Part shown: positions 43,674 to 51,447 of the stretch, piece by piece
Layout of the letters: each line of letters starts with the position of its first letter
Position numbering within the stretch: the stretch's first letter is position 1
Assembly (NCBI GenBank): GCA_030693515.1
Contig: JAUYAK010000083.1
Coordinates: forward strand, 1 to 64,000
Direction: 5' to 3'
DNA from: Opitutaceae bacterium
GTDB lineage: Bacteria > Verrucomicrobiota > Verrucomicrobiia > Opitutales > Opitutaceae
DNA length: 64,000 nt
Notes under the pieces: generated by a model
Database searches by the model: none
What the model was told of the DNA's origin: nothing
The model's input: the letters and a program-made list of their open reading frames with translations, nothing else
Made by a program: the position numbers and the translations under genes

Positions 43674-44810
43674 ATGCGCGCGTTCGCGAAAACCTGCCGC
43701 GGCTCTGTGCTCGTGATCGTGATGATCACGCTGCTCTTTGCCACGGCCGCGCTCCTCCTGTTCATGGAGAAAGCCAGTGTCGATCTGCTCGTCGAGCAGC
43801 GCGAGTCGGTGGCGCGCCGGCTGCGGGTCGAGGCCTACTCTGCCCTCGAGGTCACGCTGGCGGTGCTGCACGAGTTTCGGACCGCCGGCAACGGCCTGCG
43901 CAACCCTGCCGAGGGCTGGGCCGACCCGCTGTCCTTTGCCGGTTATCAGCCCGGCGACGACCGCACCGTCCTGATCGAATTTGACGACGAGAGCGGCAAG
44001 CTCTCGCTCCCGCACACCAACGCCATCGTGCTTACGAATCTCTTCCGGGGGTGGGGGGTGTCGGAGTCCGATGCGGAGGCCGTCGCGGACGCCCTGCTCG
44101 GCTGGATGAAGCACGGGCACGTTTACACCTCGGCGCTGCGGCCGCGCTACGACTCCGCCTCGCCGGCCTTCGAGCCGCCCGGCCGGCCGCTCCGCTCCTA
44201 TACCGAACTCGCCGCGATCGAGCGGGTGCGCGAGCTGCTCTACGACGCCGACGGCCGCCCCAACGATCTCTGGAAACGCTTCGTCGCGGCCGTGTCGCTC
44301 CTCGATTTCCGCCAGCCCAACATCAACGGCGCCAAGCCCGACACGCTCGCCGCCCTCGGGCAGTTCGATCCATCGCAGCAGCAGCGGCTGGACGAGTATT
44401 TCCGCGGCGCCGGCGCCTACCAGGGCCGGGGTCCGCAATTCGTGCAGAACGCCGGCGAGGTGCAGCGCATCGCCGGCCCGGCCGGCGACTCCTCCGGCTT
44501 CGCCTCCACCATCAGCGCGCTGCGCATCACGGTCACGGTGCGGGACGGTCGCACGGAATTCCGTCTTTCCGCCGTGGTCGCGCCGCCCGGCGGCGCTACT
44601 ACCGTGCAGAAGACCGCCACCAAAGCCGTGACCACGACCGCCGCCGCCAAGTCCGCCGCCGAGGCCTCGAATCGGGAAGCCGCGGCCGCGGCCCAGCGCG
44701 CCCAGGCGGAAAAGAAGGCTGCCGCCAGCCTCCGCTACCCGTTTACGCTCTTGGAAATTAGGGAAAATGATGAAATCCCTCCTCCACCCCCGCCGCCGGC
44801 GGGACCCTAG
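43674..44810 (+). CDS. gspK: Type II secretion minor pseudopilin GspK-like with long Ala/Pro tail
   Basis: 378 residues. The N-terminus RGSVLVIVMITLLFATAALLLF is a pilin-type helix without Glu at +5, as usual for the tip subunit GspK. The soluble part matches GspK: DDESGKLSLPHTN, ADALLGWMK and SLLDFRQPNINGAKPDTLAALG. After about residue 305 there is a low-complexity Ala-rich coiled segment (AAEASNREAAAAAQRAQAEKK) and a poly-Pro end, which is longer than usual. Start at 43674; the larger open frame upstream is in a different role (antisense-like noise). Confidence 0.85.
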   Translation: MRAFAKTCRGSVLVIVMITLLFATAALLLFMEKASVDLLVEQRESVARRLRVEAYSALEVTLAVLHEFRTAGNGLRNPAEGWADPLSFAGYQPGDDRTVLIEFDDESGKLSLPHTNAIVLTNLFRGWGVSESDAEAVADALLGWMKHGHVYTSALRPRYDSASPAFEPPGRPLRSYTELAAIERVRELLYDADGRPNDLWKRFVAAVSLLDFRQPNINGAKPDTLAALGQFDPSQQQRLDEYFRGAGAYQGRGPQFVQNAGEVQRIAGPAGDSSGFASTISALRITVTVRDGRTEFRLSAVVAPPGGATTVQKTATKAVTTTAAAKSAAEASNREAAAAAQRAQAEKKAAASLRYPFTLLEIRENDEIPPPPPPPAGP

Positions 44811-44828
44811 CTTTTCGCCGCCCAAACC

Positions 44829-45992
44829 ATGTGCGCCTCGCCGCTGAGCTTCCTTCGATCCGGACCGCCGCCCCCACGGGTGGCGCTGCTGCCTGACGCG
44901 CTTTTTTTCACGCGTTCCGTGCCCATCTCGCCGGGCGCCACCCCCGCCGAGGCGGCGGCCCAGGCCGAGCTGGCGCTCGAGAGCCTCGCGCCTTTCCCGC
45001 TCGCGCAGCTTTACTACGGATTCTTCTGGATGCCGGGGGTGGACAACGCCCTTGTGTTCGGCGCCTACCGCCGGCGCTTCACCAGTGAGCAGACCGGGGA
45101 GTGGGGCGAGACCGAGCTCGTGATCCCGGGTTTTGCGGCGGCATTAGGTGCGGAGGTTGCGCCGGGCACGACGCTGCTGCTGGCCTCGGCCGAGGCGTTC
45201 ACCGCCGTGCAGTGGGAAAAATCCCCGGTGCCGGTGCGCGTCTTCACCGAGACGCTCGCGCCTGATCTTTCCGACGACGACCGCGCCCTCGCTCGGGAGC
45301 GCCTGATCGGATCGCTGGCGGGGGCCGGCCGCGTCATCGAGGTGGCGGCTCCGCTCACCGCCGAACCGGCGGCGAGCGACAGGGCGATGGGGTTTCGATC
45401 GGGGAGTTTTGTTTCCCAGCTGGCAGGGGCCACCGCGGCGCAGCTTGATGTGCGCGACAAGGCCGAACTCGTCGCCCGCCGCAACGCCGCCCGCCGCGAT
45501 GTGTTTCTCTGGCGCGTCGCGCTCGGCGCCGTCGCGGCCCTCGTCCTGCTCGCCGTGGCGGAGCTGGGGATCGTGGGGGCGCGGAAATTCTGGCAAGTGT
45601 CCCGTCTGACCCGGGTCGCCGCGCAGGCCCCGCGGGTGGAGGAAATCAAGAAATCGCACGCGCTCGCCAACCGCATCGACGACCTGGCGACCAAGCGCCT
45701 CCTGCCGTTCGAGATGATCGCGCTCCTCACCGAGGACAACCGCAAGCCCGGTGAGATCACCTTTGTCAGCGCCTCGGCCGGCTCCAACACCGGTCTCCAC
45801 ACCCTTTTTGTCGAGGCCGCGACCACGAGCATGGGCCAGCTCAGCGCCTACGTCGCCACGCTCCGCCGGCTCCCGATGATCCAGAGCGTCGAGACGCGCG
45901 AAGAAAAGACCCGCAACGACGGCGGCACCTTCCGCCTGATCGTGGTGTTCAAGCCCGGCAGCGTGAAACGCGCCGACTCCATCGCCCCATGA
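44829..45992 (+). CDS. GspL-like inner membrane assembly protein
   Basis: 387 residues. N-terminal cytoplasmic part with weak actin-like pattern (about 1-200), one membrane helix (VALGAVAALVLLAVAELGIVG, about 232-252) and a ferredoxin-like periplasmic end (TLFVEAATTSMGQLSAYVATLRRLPMIQSVETREE). Layout and position after gspK and before a GspM-sized protein fit GspL. Direct sequence similarity is weak, so only the context is strong. The stop overlaps the next gene (ATGA at 45989-45992). Confidence 0.65.
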   Translation: MCASPLSFLRSGPPPPRVALLPDALFFTRSVPISPGATPAEAAAQAELALESLAPFPLAQLYYGFFWMPGVDNALVFGAYRRRFTSEQTGEWGETELVIPGFAAALGAEVAPGTTLLLASAEAFTAVQWEKSPVPVRVFTETLAPDLSDDDRALARERLIGSLAGAGRVIEVAAPLTAEPAASDRAMGFRSGSFVSQLAGATAAQLDVRDKAELVARRNAARRDVFLWRVALGAVAALVLLAVAELGIVGARKFWQVSRLTRVAAQAPRVEEIKKSHALANRIDDLATKRLLPFEMIALLTEDNRKPGEITFVSASAGSNTGLHTLFVEAATTSMGQLSAYVATLRRLPMIQSVETREEKTRNDGGTFRLIVVFKPGSVKRADSIAP

Positions 45993-46528
45993 TCCCCGCC
46001 CTCCGCCTCTATTTTCTCACCCGGCGCCTGCGGGAGAAGTTTCTCCTCCTGGCCTTCCTCGTGATCGGCGTGCTCTGGTGGCTCTCGGCCTTCGGGGCGC
46101 GCGCGGGCACGTTCTGGCGGGAGCAGCGCAGCACCGGCGCCACGCTCGTCGAGCAGAAGCTCTGGCTCGATCAGCGTGAAATCGTGCAGAAGAGCGTGCA
46201 GGCCTCCGCTGCGCAGCTCGAACCCGGCAAGACGCTGGACCGCACCCAACTGCTCGACGCGATCAGCCAGGCCGCCCACGAGGCCGGCCTGCGCAACAAC
46301 TACGGGTCCAGCGCCGCGACCTCTGAGCCGAGCGGCCAGTTCACCGTGCATAGCGTGGACTATCAGGTCAACGGGGCGGATTTCGTGATGCTGCAGCAGT
46401 TCTATCTCAATCTCCAGAAACGCGCGCCCTACATCGGCATCGAGCGCTTCGGCCTCTCGGCCGCCCGCGGCAACGAGGCGAAACTCAGCCTCCAACTCCG
46501 TGTCACTGCGGTCGAACTGCCCCGTTAG
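45989..46528 (+). CDS. GspM-like inner membrane assembly protein
   Basis: 179 residues. One membrane helix (FLLLAFLVIGVLWWLSAFGA, about 18-37), coiled segment (EQKLWLDQREIVQKSVQ) and ferredoxin-like end (NGADFVMLQQFYLNLQKRAPYIGIERFGLSA). Size and topology fit GspM/PilO-type proteins. It is the last gene before a hairpin terminator. No gspD, gspE, gspF or gspC follows here. Confidence 0.66.
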   Translation: MIPALRLYFLTRRLREKFLLLAFLVIGVLWWLSAFGARAGTFWREQRSTGATLVEQKLWLDQREIVQKSVQASAAQLEPGKTLDRTQLLDAISQAAHEAGLRNNYGSSAATSEPSGQFTVHSVDYQVNGADFVMLQQFYLNLQKRAPYIGIERFGLSAARGNEAKLSLQLRVTAVELPR

Positions 46529-46538
46529 CTGGGGCGGA

Positions 46539-46560
46539 CCCGCGGCTGGCCGCGGGGTTT
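46539..46560 (+). terminator. Hairpin terminator after the secretion operon
   Basis: CCCGCGG CTGG CCGCGGG (46539-46556), perfect seven-base stem with a four-base loop, followed by GTTTGAATGTT. T-run is short, so strength is moderate. It separates the secretion operon from the DUF3570 operon. Confidence 0.6.
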
Positions 46561-46639
46561 GAATGTTCTGTTACCTTTCACCGGTTGCACCGTCGCCAGT
46601 GACGAATCCCCTTTTGGCTCCTTTGCTTTTAATCGTCTG

Positions 46640-47800
46640 ATGAATCTCCGCTTCCGCCCGGCCCTCCGTGCCGCCGCCCTCTCCACGTTGCTCCTGTGGC
46701 TCGCGCCGCGCGCCGCCCGGGCCGAGGAATATGTGCGCTACAAGTATCAGGATTACCGTGAGACCGGCGGCCGCGTCGCCATCGAGGTCCACAGCGTCGC
46801 CCTCGAAAAAGACCTCGGACCTACGATGCACCTGCGGCTCGAGGGCGTCATCGACGCGATTACCGGCGCCACGCCCAGCGGCCAGCCCGCGCCCGCCGGC
46901 AGCGATCAGGTCCCGCTCTCCAAGCTCACGGATCGGCGCAAGGCCTGGAACGGTGCGCTCTCGCGCCAGTTTGGCCGCGTCAACGTCACCCTCGGCGCCG
47001 GCAACAGCCGCGAGAGCGACTACGTGTCCGACGGCTGGTCGCTCTCCACGCTCACCGATTTCAACCAGAAGAACACCACGCTCCTCGCCGGCGTGGCCGG
47101 CACCCATGACGACGTGAAGGTCTTCTTCCAGCGCAGCCTCGCGCGCAAGCGCACCAACGACCTGATCCTCGGCGTCACGCAGCTGCTCGACCCGCGCACC
47201 TCGGCGACCTTCAACATCACCTGGGGCCGCCAGACCGGCTATCTCTCGGATCCCTACAAGCTCGTGCAAAAGGACACCGAGCTTTTCCCCGGCATCTCGC
47301 TGCCGCTCACCTTTCCCGAGAACCGGCCCAACGAACGCGACAAGTGGGTCGCCCTCGCCGCGCTCAACCGCGCCTTCCCCGCCGTGCAGGGCGCGATCGA
47401 CGCGAGCTGGCGCTACTATCGCGACACCTTCGGCCTCACTTCGCACACGATCGAGCTGGCGTGGTTCCAGCGGCTCGGCGAATCCGTCATTCTGCGGCCC
47501 GGCCTGCGCCTCTACGATCAAAGGGCGGCCGACTTCTACTACTACCGGCTCGAAGGCCGGCCCATCGTGCCCGTGCAGGGCCCGCCGCGGCCCCACGGGC
47601 CGTTCTATTCCTCGGACTGGCGGCTCTCCGCGCTGCGCAGCGTCAATTACGGCGTGAAGCTCATCTGGACGGTCTCGGCCGCGCTCGAGTTCGACGCCGC
47701 CTTCGAGATCTACGACATGCGCGGTCGCGACGGCGTGACGCCGCAGAGCGCCTATAGCCGCGCCAATATCCTCACGCTCGGCGCCAAATTCTCCTGGTAA
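46640..47800 (+). CDS. DUF3570 outer-membrane-like protein
   Basis: 386 residues. Signal peptide 1-30, then a protein made mainly of alternating strands with terminal aromatic residue (TLGAKFSW), as in outer-membrane barrels. KYQDYRETGGRVAIEVHSV near the mature start, a DAITGATPSG motif and RKAWNGALSRQFGRVNVTLGAG are DUF3570 features. From memory, this family recurs next to apbE, tlpA-type and DUF4266 genes. It is expected in the outer membrane. The ATG at 46640 is chosen over an upstream one (46559) because of the signal peptide. It is followed by apbE after five bases. Confidence 0.85.
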   Translation: MNLRFRPALRAAALSTLLLWLAPRAARAEEYVRYKYQDYRETGGRVAIEVHSVALEKDLGPTMHLRLEGVIDAITGATPSGQPAPAGSDQVPLSKLTDRRKAWNGALSRQFGRVNVTLGAGNSRESDYVSDGWSLSTLTDFNQKNTTLLAGVAGTHDDVKVFFQRSLARKRTNDLILGVTQLLDPRTSATFNITWGRQTGYLSDPYKLVQKDTELFPGISLPLTFPENRPNERDKWVALAALNRAFPAVQGAIDASWRYYRDTFGLTSHTIELAWFQRLGESVILRPGLRLYDQRAADFYYYRLEGRPIVPVQGPPRPHGPFYSSDWRLSALRSVNYGVKLIWTVSAALEFDAAFEIYDMRGRDGVTPQSAYSRANILTLGAKFSW

Positions 47801-47805
47801 ACCGC

Positions 47806-48795
47806 ATGGCCGTCATCGCCCAGACCCGCCGCACCCCGCCGCCGCCCGCCACCACGGAGGCCGACGCGCTGCCGCTGCGTCGCCTGTCGTTTGCCGCGCT
47901 AGGGACCCAGTGCGAGGTGCAGTATGCCGCGCCGGGCGGAGACGCGCAGGCGCAGGGCTTCGAGCGTGCCGCGGTCGCGTGGGTGGGCGCCTTCGAGGCG
48001 AAGTATTCGCGCTTCCGCCCCGACAGCCTCGTAAGCCGCATCAACGCCGCCGCCGGTCGCGAATGGATCGCGGTCGATGCCGAGATGGAGGGCCTGCTCA
48101 AACTCTGCGACACACTCCACTTCATGACGCAGGGCGTGCTCGATCCCACGGCGTTGCCGTTGCTGCGGCTCTGGGACTATAAGGCCGCCGTTCCCCGCAT
48201 CCCCGCGGCCGCGGAAATCGCCGCGGCGCTCGCGCTCGTGGGCTGGAAAAAAGTGCAGCGGGCGCCGGGCAAGGTGTTTCTCCCCGTGGCGGGCATGGCG
48301 CTCGACTTGGGCGGCTTCGGCAAGGAATACGCCGTGGACTTCGTGGCGCGCATCGCGGGCGAGCACAGCATCACGAGCGCGCTGGTGGATTTCGGCCACG
48401 ATCTACGGGCGCTCGGCCGGCCGCCGGGTCGCCCGGCCTGGCACATCGGTCTCGAGGATCCACGTCAGCCGGGCCGCACCGATGGCAGCCTCGCGATCCT
48501 CGGGCAAGGCGTGGCGTCGTCGGGCGATTACCTGCGCAGTTTCACGATCGAGGGCAAACGCTACGGCCATATCGTCGATCCGCGCACGGGCTGGCCGGTG
48601 GCCAACGGCTGCACGCAGGCGACGGTCGTGGCTTCGAGCTGCCTCCAGGCCGGCGTGTTGGCGACGACAGCGTTTGTCCTCGGGGTGCCCAAGGGCATCG
48701 ATTTCATCCAGGCCTGCCCCGGCGCCGAGGGTCTCATCGTCACGGATCGGGTGCGCGCGCAGACGCGCGGTTTTTATCACCATGTCGCCGCTTAA
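47806..48795 (+). CDS. apbE: FAD:protein FMN transferase
   Basis: 329-residue ApbE-family flavin transferase, which attaches FMN from FAD to a Thr/Ser of a target protein. Motifs: FEAKYSRFRPDSLVSRINAAAG, MALDLGGFGKEYAVD (about 163-177), SSGDYLRSF and HIVDPRTGWPV (about 256-266), and the magnesium-binding TTAF segment near the end. Unlike most ApbE proteins it has no signal peptide or lipobox at the predicted start (MAVIAQTRRTPPPPATTEAD), so it may act in the cytoplasm or the start may be wrong. It lies five bases after the DUF3570 gene. No target protein with a D(G)xxSGAT-type site is obvious in the cluster. Confidence 0.9.
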   Translation: MAVIAQTRRTPPPPATTEADALPLRRLSFAALGTQCEVQYAAPGGDAQAQGFERAAVAWVGAFEAKYSRFRPDSLVSRINAAAGREWIAVDAEMEGLLKLCDTLHFMTQGVLDPTALPLLRLWDYKAAVPRIPAAAEIAAALALVGWKKVQRAPGKVFLPVAGMALDLGGFGKEYAVDFVARIAGEHSITSALVDFGHDLRALGRPPGRPAWHIGLEDPRQPGRTDGSLAILGQGVASSGDYLRSFTIEGKRYGHIVDPRTGWPVANGCTQATVVASSCLQAGVLATTAFVLGVPKGIDFIQACPGAEGLIVTDRVRAQTRGFYHHVAA

Positions 48796-49312
48796 TCGAA
48801 TCATCCGCCTCGCCTCCCTGCTGGCTTTGATCGCCGCGGCCCCGGCCGCCGCCGCGATCAAGGTCGGCGACGTCTTTCCGCCAATCGCGGAGCCCGGTGT
48901 GACCGGCTTGCGGGGCATGACGGTGCCCGGCACTGCGGGCAAAGTCGTGCTCGTGGACTTCTGGGCCTCGTGGTGCGCGCCGTGCAAGGCGTCGTTTCCC
49001 GCGATGGCCAAGCTCCACGCCGCCTACGCGGCCCGCGGCCTGGTGATCGTGGCCGTGAGCATCGACGAAAAGGCTCCCGCTGCGGAGGCCTTCGCTAAGA
49101 AACTCGCGCCGCCATTTGCGACGCTGCACGATCGCCAGCAGAAGCTCGCGAAGCAGGTCGTCGTGCCCGCGATGCCGACGAGCTACCTGCTCGGCCCCGA
49201 CGGCCGGGTGCGTTTCATTCACCAGGGCTACCGCGGTGAGCCGACGGAACGCGAACTGCGCGCGCACATTGAACTCTTGCTCGCCGAACTGTCGCCGCCG
49301 CTTTCGCCATGA
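48782..49312 (+). CDS. TlpA-like thioredoxin-fold protein
   Basis: 176 residues. Signal peptide 1-25 (LASLLALIAAAPAAAA), redox motif DFWASWCAPCKASFP (CAPC around residue 64), cis-Pro VPAMPTSYLLGPDG near 132-145. Periplasmic thiol reductase of the TlpA/ResA group, probably for a c-type or copper protein or for maturation of a cluster member. It overlaps apbE by 14 bases and its stop overlaps the DUF4266 start (ATGA at 49309-49312). Confidence 0.86.
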   Translation: MSPLNRIIRLASLLALIAAAPAAAAIKVGDVFPPIAEPGVTGLRGMTVPGTAGKVVLVDFWASWCAPCKASFPAMAKLHAAYAARGLVIVAVSIDEKAPAAEAFAKKLAPPFATLHDRQQKLAKQVVVPAMPTSYLLGPDGRVRFIHQGYRGEPTERELRAHIELLLAELSPPLSP

Positions 49313-49545
49313 AAAATCGCCTTGCTCCTGTCCTCCTGCTGGCCGCGCTCGGCGCGATGGTTTCCGGCTGCACCCATCCCGCCCTCGTGCGCGTGCAGCC
49401 GTGGGAGCGCGCCACGCTCGCCGCCTACGAGATGCGCGCCGACCGCGATCCGCTGCAGACGGCCATGGCCGAGCATATCTACTTCTCGCGCGAGGCTGCG
49501 ACGGGCGGGCGCGGCGTCGGCGGCAGCGGCTGTGGCTGCAATTGA
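49309..49545 (+). CDS. DUF4266 small lipoprotein
   Basis: 78 residues. Lipobox VSGC (Cys near 21), then the DUF4266 signature: VQPWERATLAAYEMRADRDPLQTAMAEHIYFSREAATGGRGVGGSGCGCN. The C-terminal Gly/Cys end with two Cys is diagnostic of the family. Function unknown; the two cysteines could be a substrate of the TlpA-like partner or bind metal. It completes the operon DUF3570-ApbE-TlpA-DUF4266, held together by overlapping starts and stops. Confidence 0.85.
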   Translation: MKNRLAPVLLLAALGAMVSGCTHPALVRVQPWERATLAAYEMRADRDPLQTAMAEHIYFSREAATGGRGVGGSGCGCN

Positions 49546-49555
49546 TTTTTCCACC

Positions 49556-51127
49556 ATGAAGCGTGTCGCCCTTTTTTTTCACCGCCTCCAAGGCCGGCAT
49601 CTTTCCGCGGCGGCGCTCATCCTGCTGTTGCAACGCACCCCGGTGCTCCGCGTCGCGTCCGCTGCGGGCGAAGCGTTCGCGGCCTCGCCGCTCGGCGCCT
49701 TGCTCCGGCCCGCGCTCGGGACGCTGGCGTCGCTTGGGGCCGTGCATACGCTCGCAGGTGCGACCGAGATCGTTTTCAGCCGGACCCCGCCCATCAATGG
49801 AACCGTCGGCACGGCGATTACGCCCCTGCTCTTTACGGTCACGGGCACGCCCGGCGATCCGCCAGCCTCGTTTCAGGTCACGGGGCTCCCGCCGGGGCTG
49901 GTGCTCCTGGGGATCAACGGCAATGGCGTCCTGAATGCTTCCTCGGGCGCCATCACGGGAACACCCACCACGGCGGGCACCTTTCAGGCTTCGGTGCAAG
50001 CCTGGCGCTCCACCAATGCGCAGGGCGATACGATCGGGCCTGTGCCGCTGGTCTTCACCATCACGGGCAGCGCCAACGTCGCGCCGGCCATCACGATTCA
50101 GCCCGGCGACCAATCGGTGGTCGCGGGCGCGCTGGTGATATTTAGTTCGGGGGCCAGCGGTTCACCGTCGCCCACCTTTCAATGGCGGCGCAATGACACC
50201 GCCATTTCCGGTGCGACCAGCGCGTCGTTTACCATCGCGAGTGCGCAGACGGCCGATGCCGGCGACTACACCGTCGTCGCCACCAACGCCGCCGGCTCCG
50301 CGACGAGCAACATCGCCCGCCTCACGGTCACGCCGCCGCTGCCGCCGCCAATCGATCCGGCGGCGCGGCTCTCGAACCTATCCGTGCGCACCACGCTCGC
50401 CGTCGGGCAGCTACTTTCTTTCGGCGTCGTGGTCCGCGACGGCGCGCGCCAAGTGCTCGTGCGGGCCGCGGGTCCCGCGCTCGCGGGCTTCGGCTTGCCC
50501 GGGGCGATGGCGGACCCGCGCCTCGAGCTGTTTGAAGGCTCGACCTCGGTCTTCCTCAACGACAACTGGCCTGCGGTGCTCGCGCCTACGTTTTTGAGCG
50601 TAGGGGCGTTTCCGTTTGCCAACGGCAGCCTCGACGCAGCTTTCCTTCGCGACATCAGCGGGCCCGTCTCGGTGCAGACGCGCGGCACCGGCGCGGGCGT
50701 CGTCCTCGTCGAGGCCTATGACACCGGCCCGGCCACAGCCGCCCGCATGATCAACGTCTCCGCGCTCAATCGCGTCGGCACCGGCGACGACATTTTGATC
50801 GCGGGTTTCAACATCACGGGCGCCGGGGCCAAGCGCCTGCTCATCCGCGCCATCGGCCCGCAGCTTGCGGTCTTCGGTCTGGCCGGCGTGCTCGCCGATC
50901 CGGTGCTCGATGTTTTCAACGCCGCGGGCGTGCGCCAGACTGGCAATGACAACTGGGACGCGTCGCTCGCGCCGACGTTCACCGCCGTCGGGGCTTTTGG
51001 TCTTACGGTCGGCAGCCGCGATGCCGCGCTTGTGGCGATCCTCGCGCCGGGCAGCTACACCGCGCAGGTGCGCGGCGCCAGCAACGGCACCGGCGAAGCC
51101 CTGATTGAGATCTACGAGGTGCCTTGA
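49556..51127 (+). CDS. Secreted Ig-domain protein with two STR modules
   Basis: 523 residues. An N-terminal hydrophobic stretch (LSAAALILLLQRTP) is a weak signal, followed by a He_PIG domain (about 70-170), an Ig-like domain with FQWRRNDTAISGATSASF (about 180-262) and two STR modules (about 270-388 and 395-523). The first module is degenerate (NLSVRTTLAVGQ). Same module family as the giant protein at 14284 and the two DUF1800 proteins. It starts 10 bases after the DUF4266 gene, so may be read through with that operon. No enzymatic motif. Confidence 0.75.
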   Translation: MKRVALFFHRLQGRHLSAAALILLLQRTPVLRVASAAGEAFAASPLGALLRPALGTLASLGAVHTLAGATEIVFSRTPPINGTVGTAITPLLFTVTGTPGDPPASFQVTGLPPGLVLLGINGNGVLNASSGAITGTPTTAGTFQASVQAWRSTNAQGDTIGPVPLVFTITGSANVAPAITIQPGDQSVVAGALVIFSSGASGSPSPTFQWRRNDTAISGATSASFTIASAQTADAGDYTVVATNAAGSATSNIARLTVTPPLPPPIDPAARLSNLSVRTTLAVGQLLSFGVVVRDGARQVLVRAAGPALAGFGLPGAMADPRLELFEGSTSVFLNDNWPAVLAPTFLSVGAFPFANGSLDAAFLRDISGPVSVQTRGTGAGVVLVEAYDTGPATAARMINVSALNRVGTGDDILIAGFNITGAGAKRLLIRAIGPQLAVFGLAGVLADPVLDVFNAAGVRQTGNDNWDASLAPTFTAVGAFGLTVGSRDAALVAILAPGSYTAQVRGASNGTGEALIEIYEVP

Positions 51128-51266
51128 CTGGCTTGGCGGTGGGGCTTCCTGGCTTGCAGCCATGGAGCTCTTCTCGGGGATGATCTTTGCTGCGGAACAA
51201 TAATCGTGCGCCTCCGTCGCCCAGCCTGTCTGTTGGAACGTTTGTCCCTATATTTCTTCAGTCTTG

Positions 51267-51295
51267 GCGCCGCGAGAGCCGCGGCGCGTTTCATT
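51267..51295 (+). terminator. Hairpin, probable terminator
   Basis: GCGCCGCG AGAGC CGCGGCGC: perfect eight-base stem with five-base loop, then GTTTCATTT. The T-run is broken, so it is a moderate terminator for the gene at 49556. Confidence 0.5.
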
Positions 51296-51402
51296 TGCTG
51301 CCTGCGATTTGAATGAGGCCGTCATCGTGGCCCTTTGGGCTACGATGCCTGTATATATGACACAGAAGCCGATTATGTCTGCCGCATCGGGCTTGCATTA
51401 GC

Positions 51403-51413
51403 GGGGGGGGGGG
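51403..51413. promoter_or_regulatory. Homopolymeric G11 tract upstream of the 51448 gene
   Basis: Eleven consecutive G, 34 bases before the ATG. Runs of this length in promoter or leader regions are hypermutable in many bacteria and can change promoter spacing or transcript structure. Phase variation here is inference. Confidence 0.5.
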
Positions 51414-51447
51414 TAGGCAAGGATGCGTTCAGATACCCCGCCGCCCC

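Larger units (their letters stand above)
51128..51447. other. Gene-free stretch with hairpin and G11 tract
   Basis: 320 bases with no convincing gene. It contains a terminator-like hairpin at 51267-51287, an AT-rich patch (TGTATATATGAC near 51350) that might be a promoter element, and a run of 11 G at 51403-51413, 34 bases before the next start. Confidence 0.6.
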
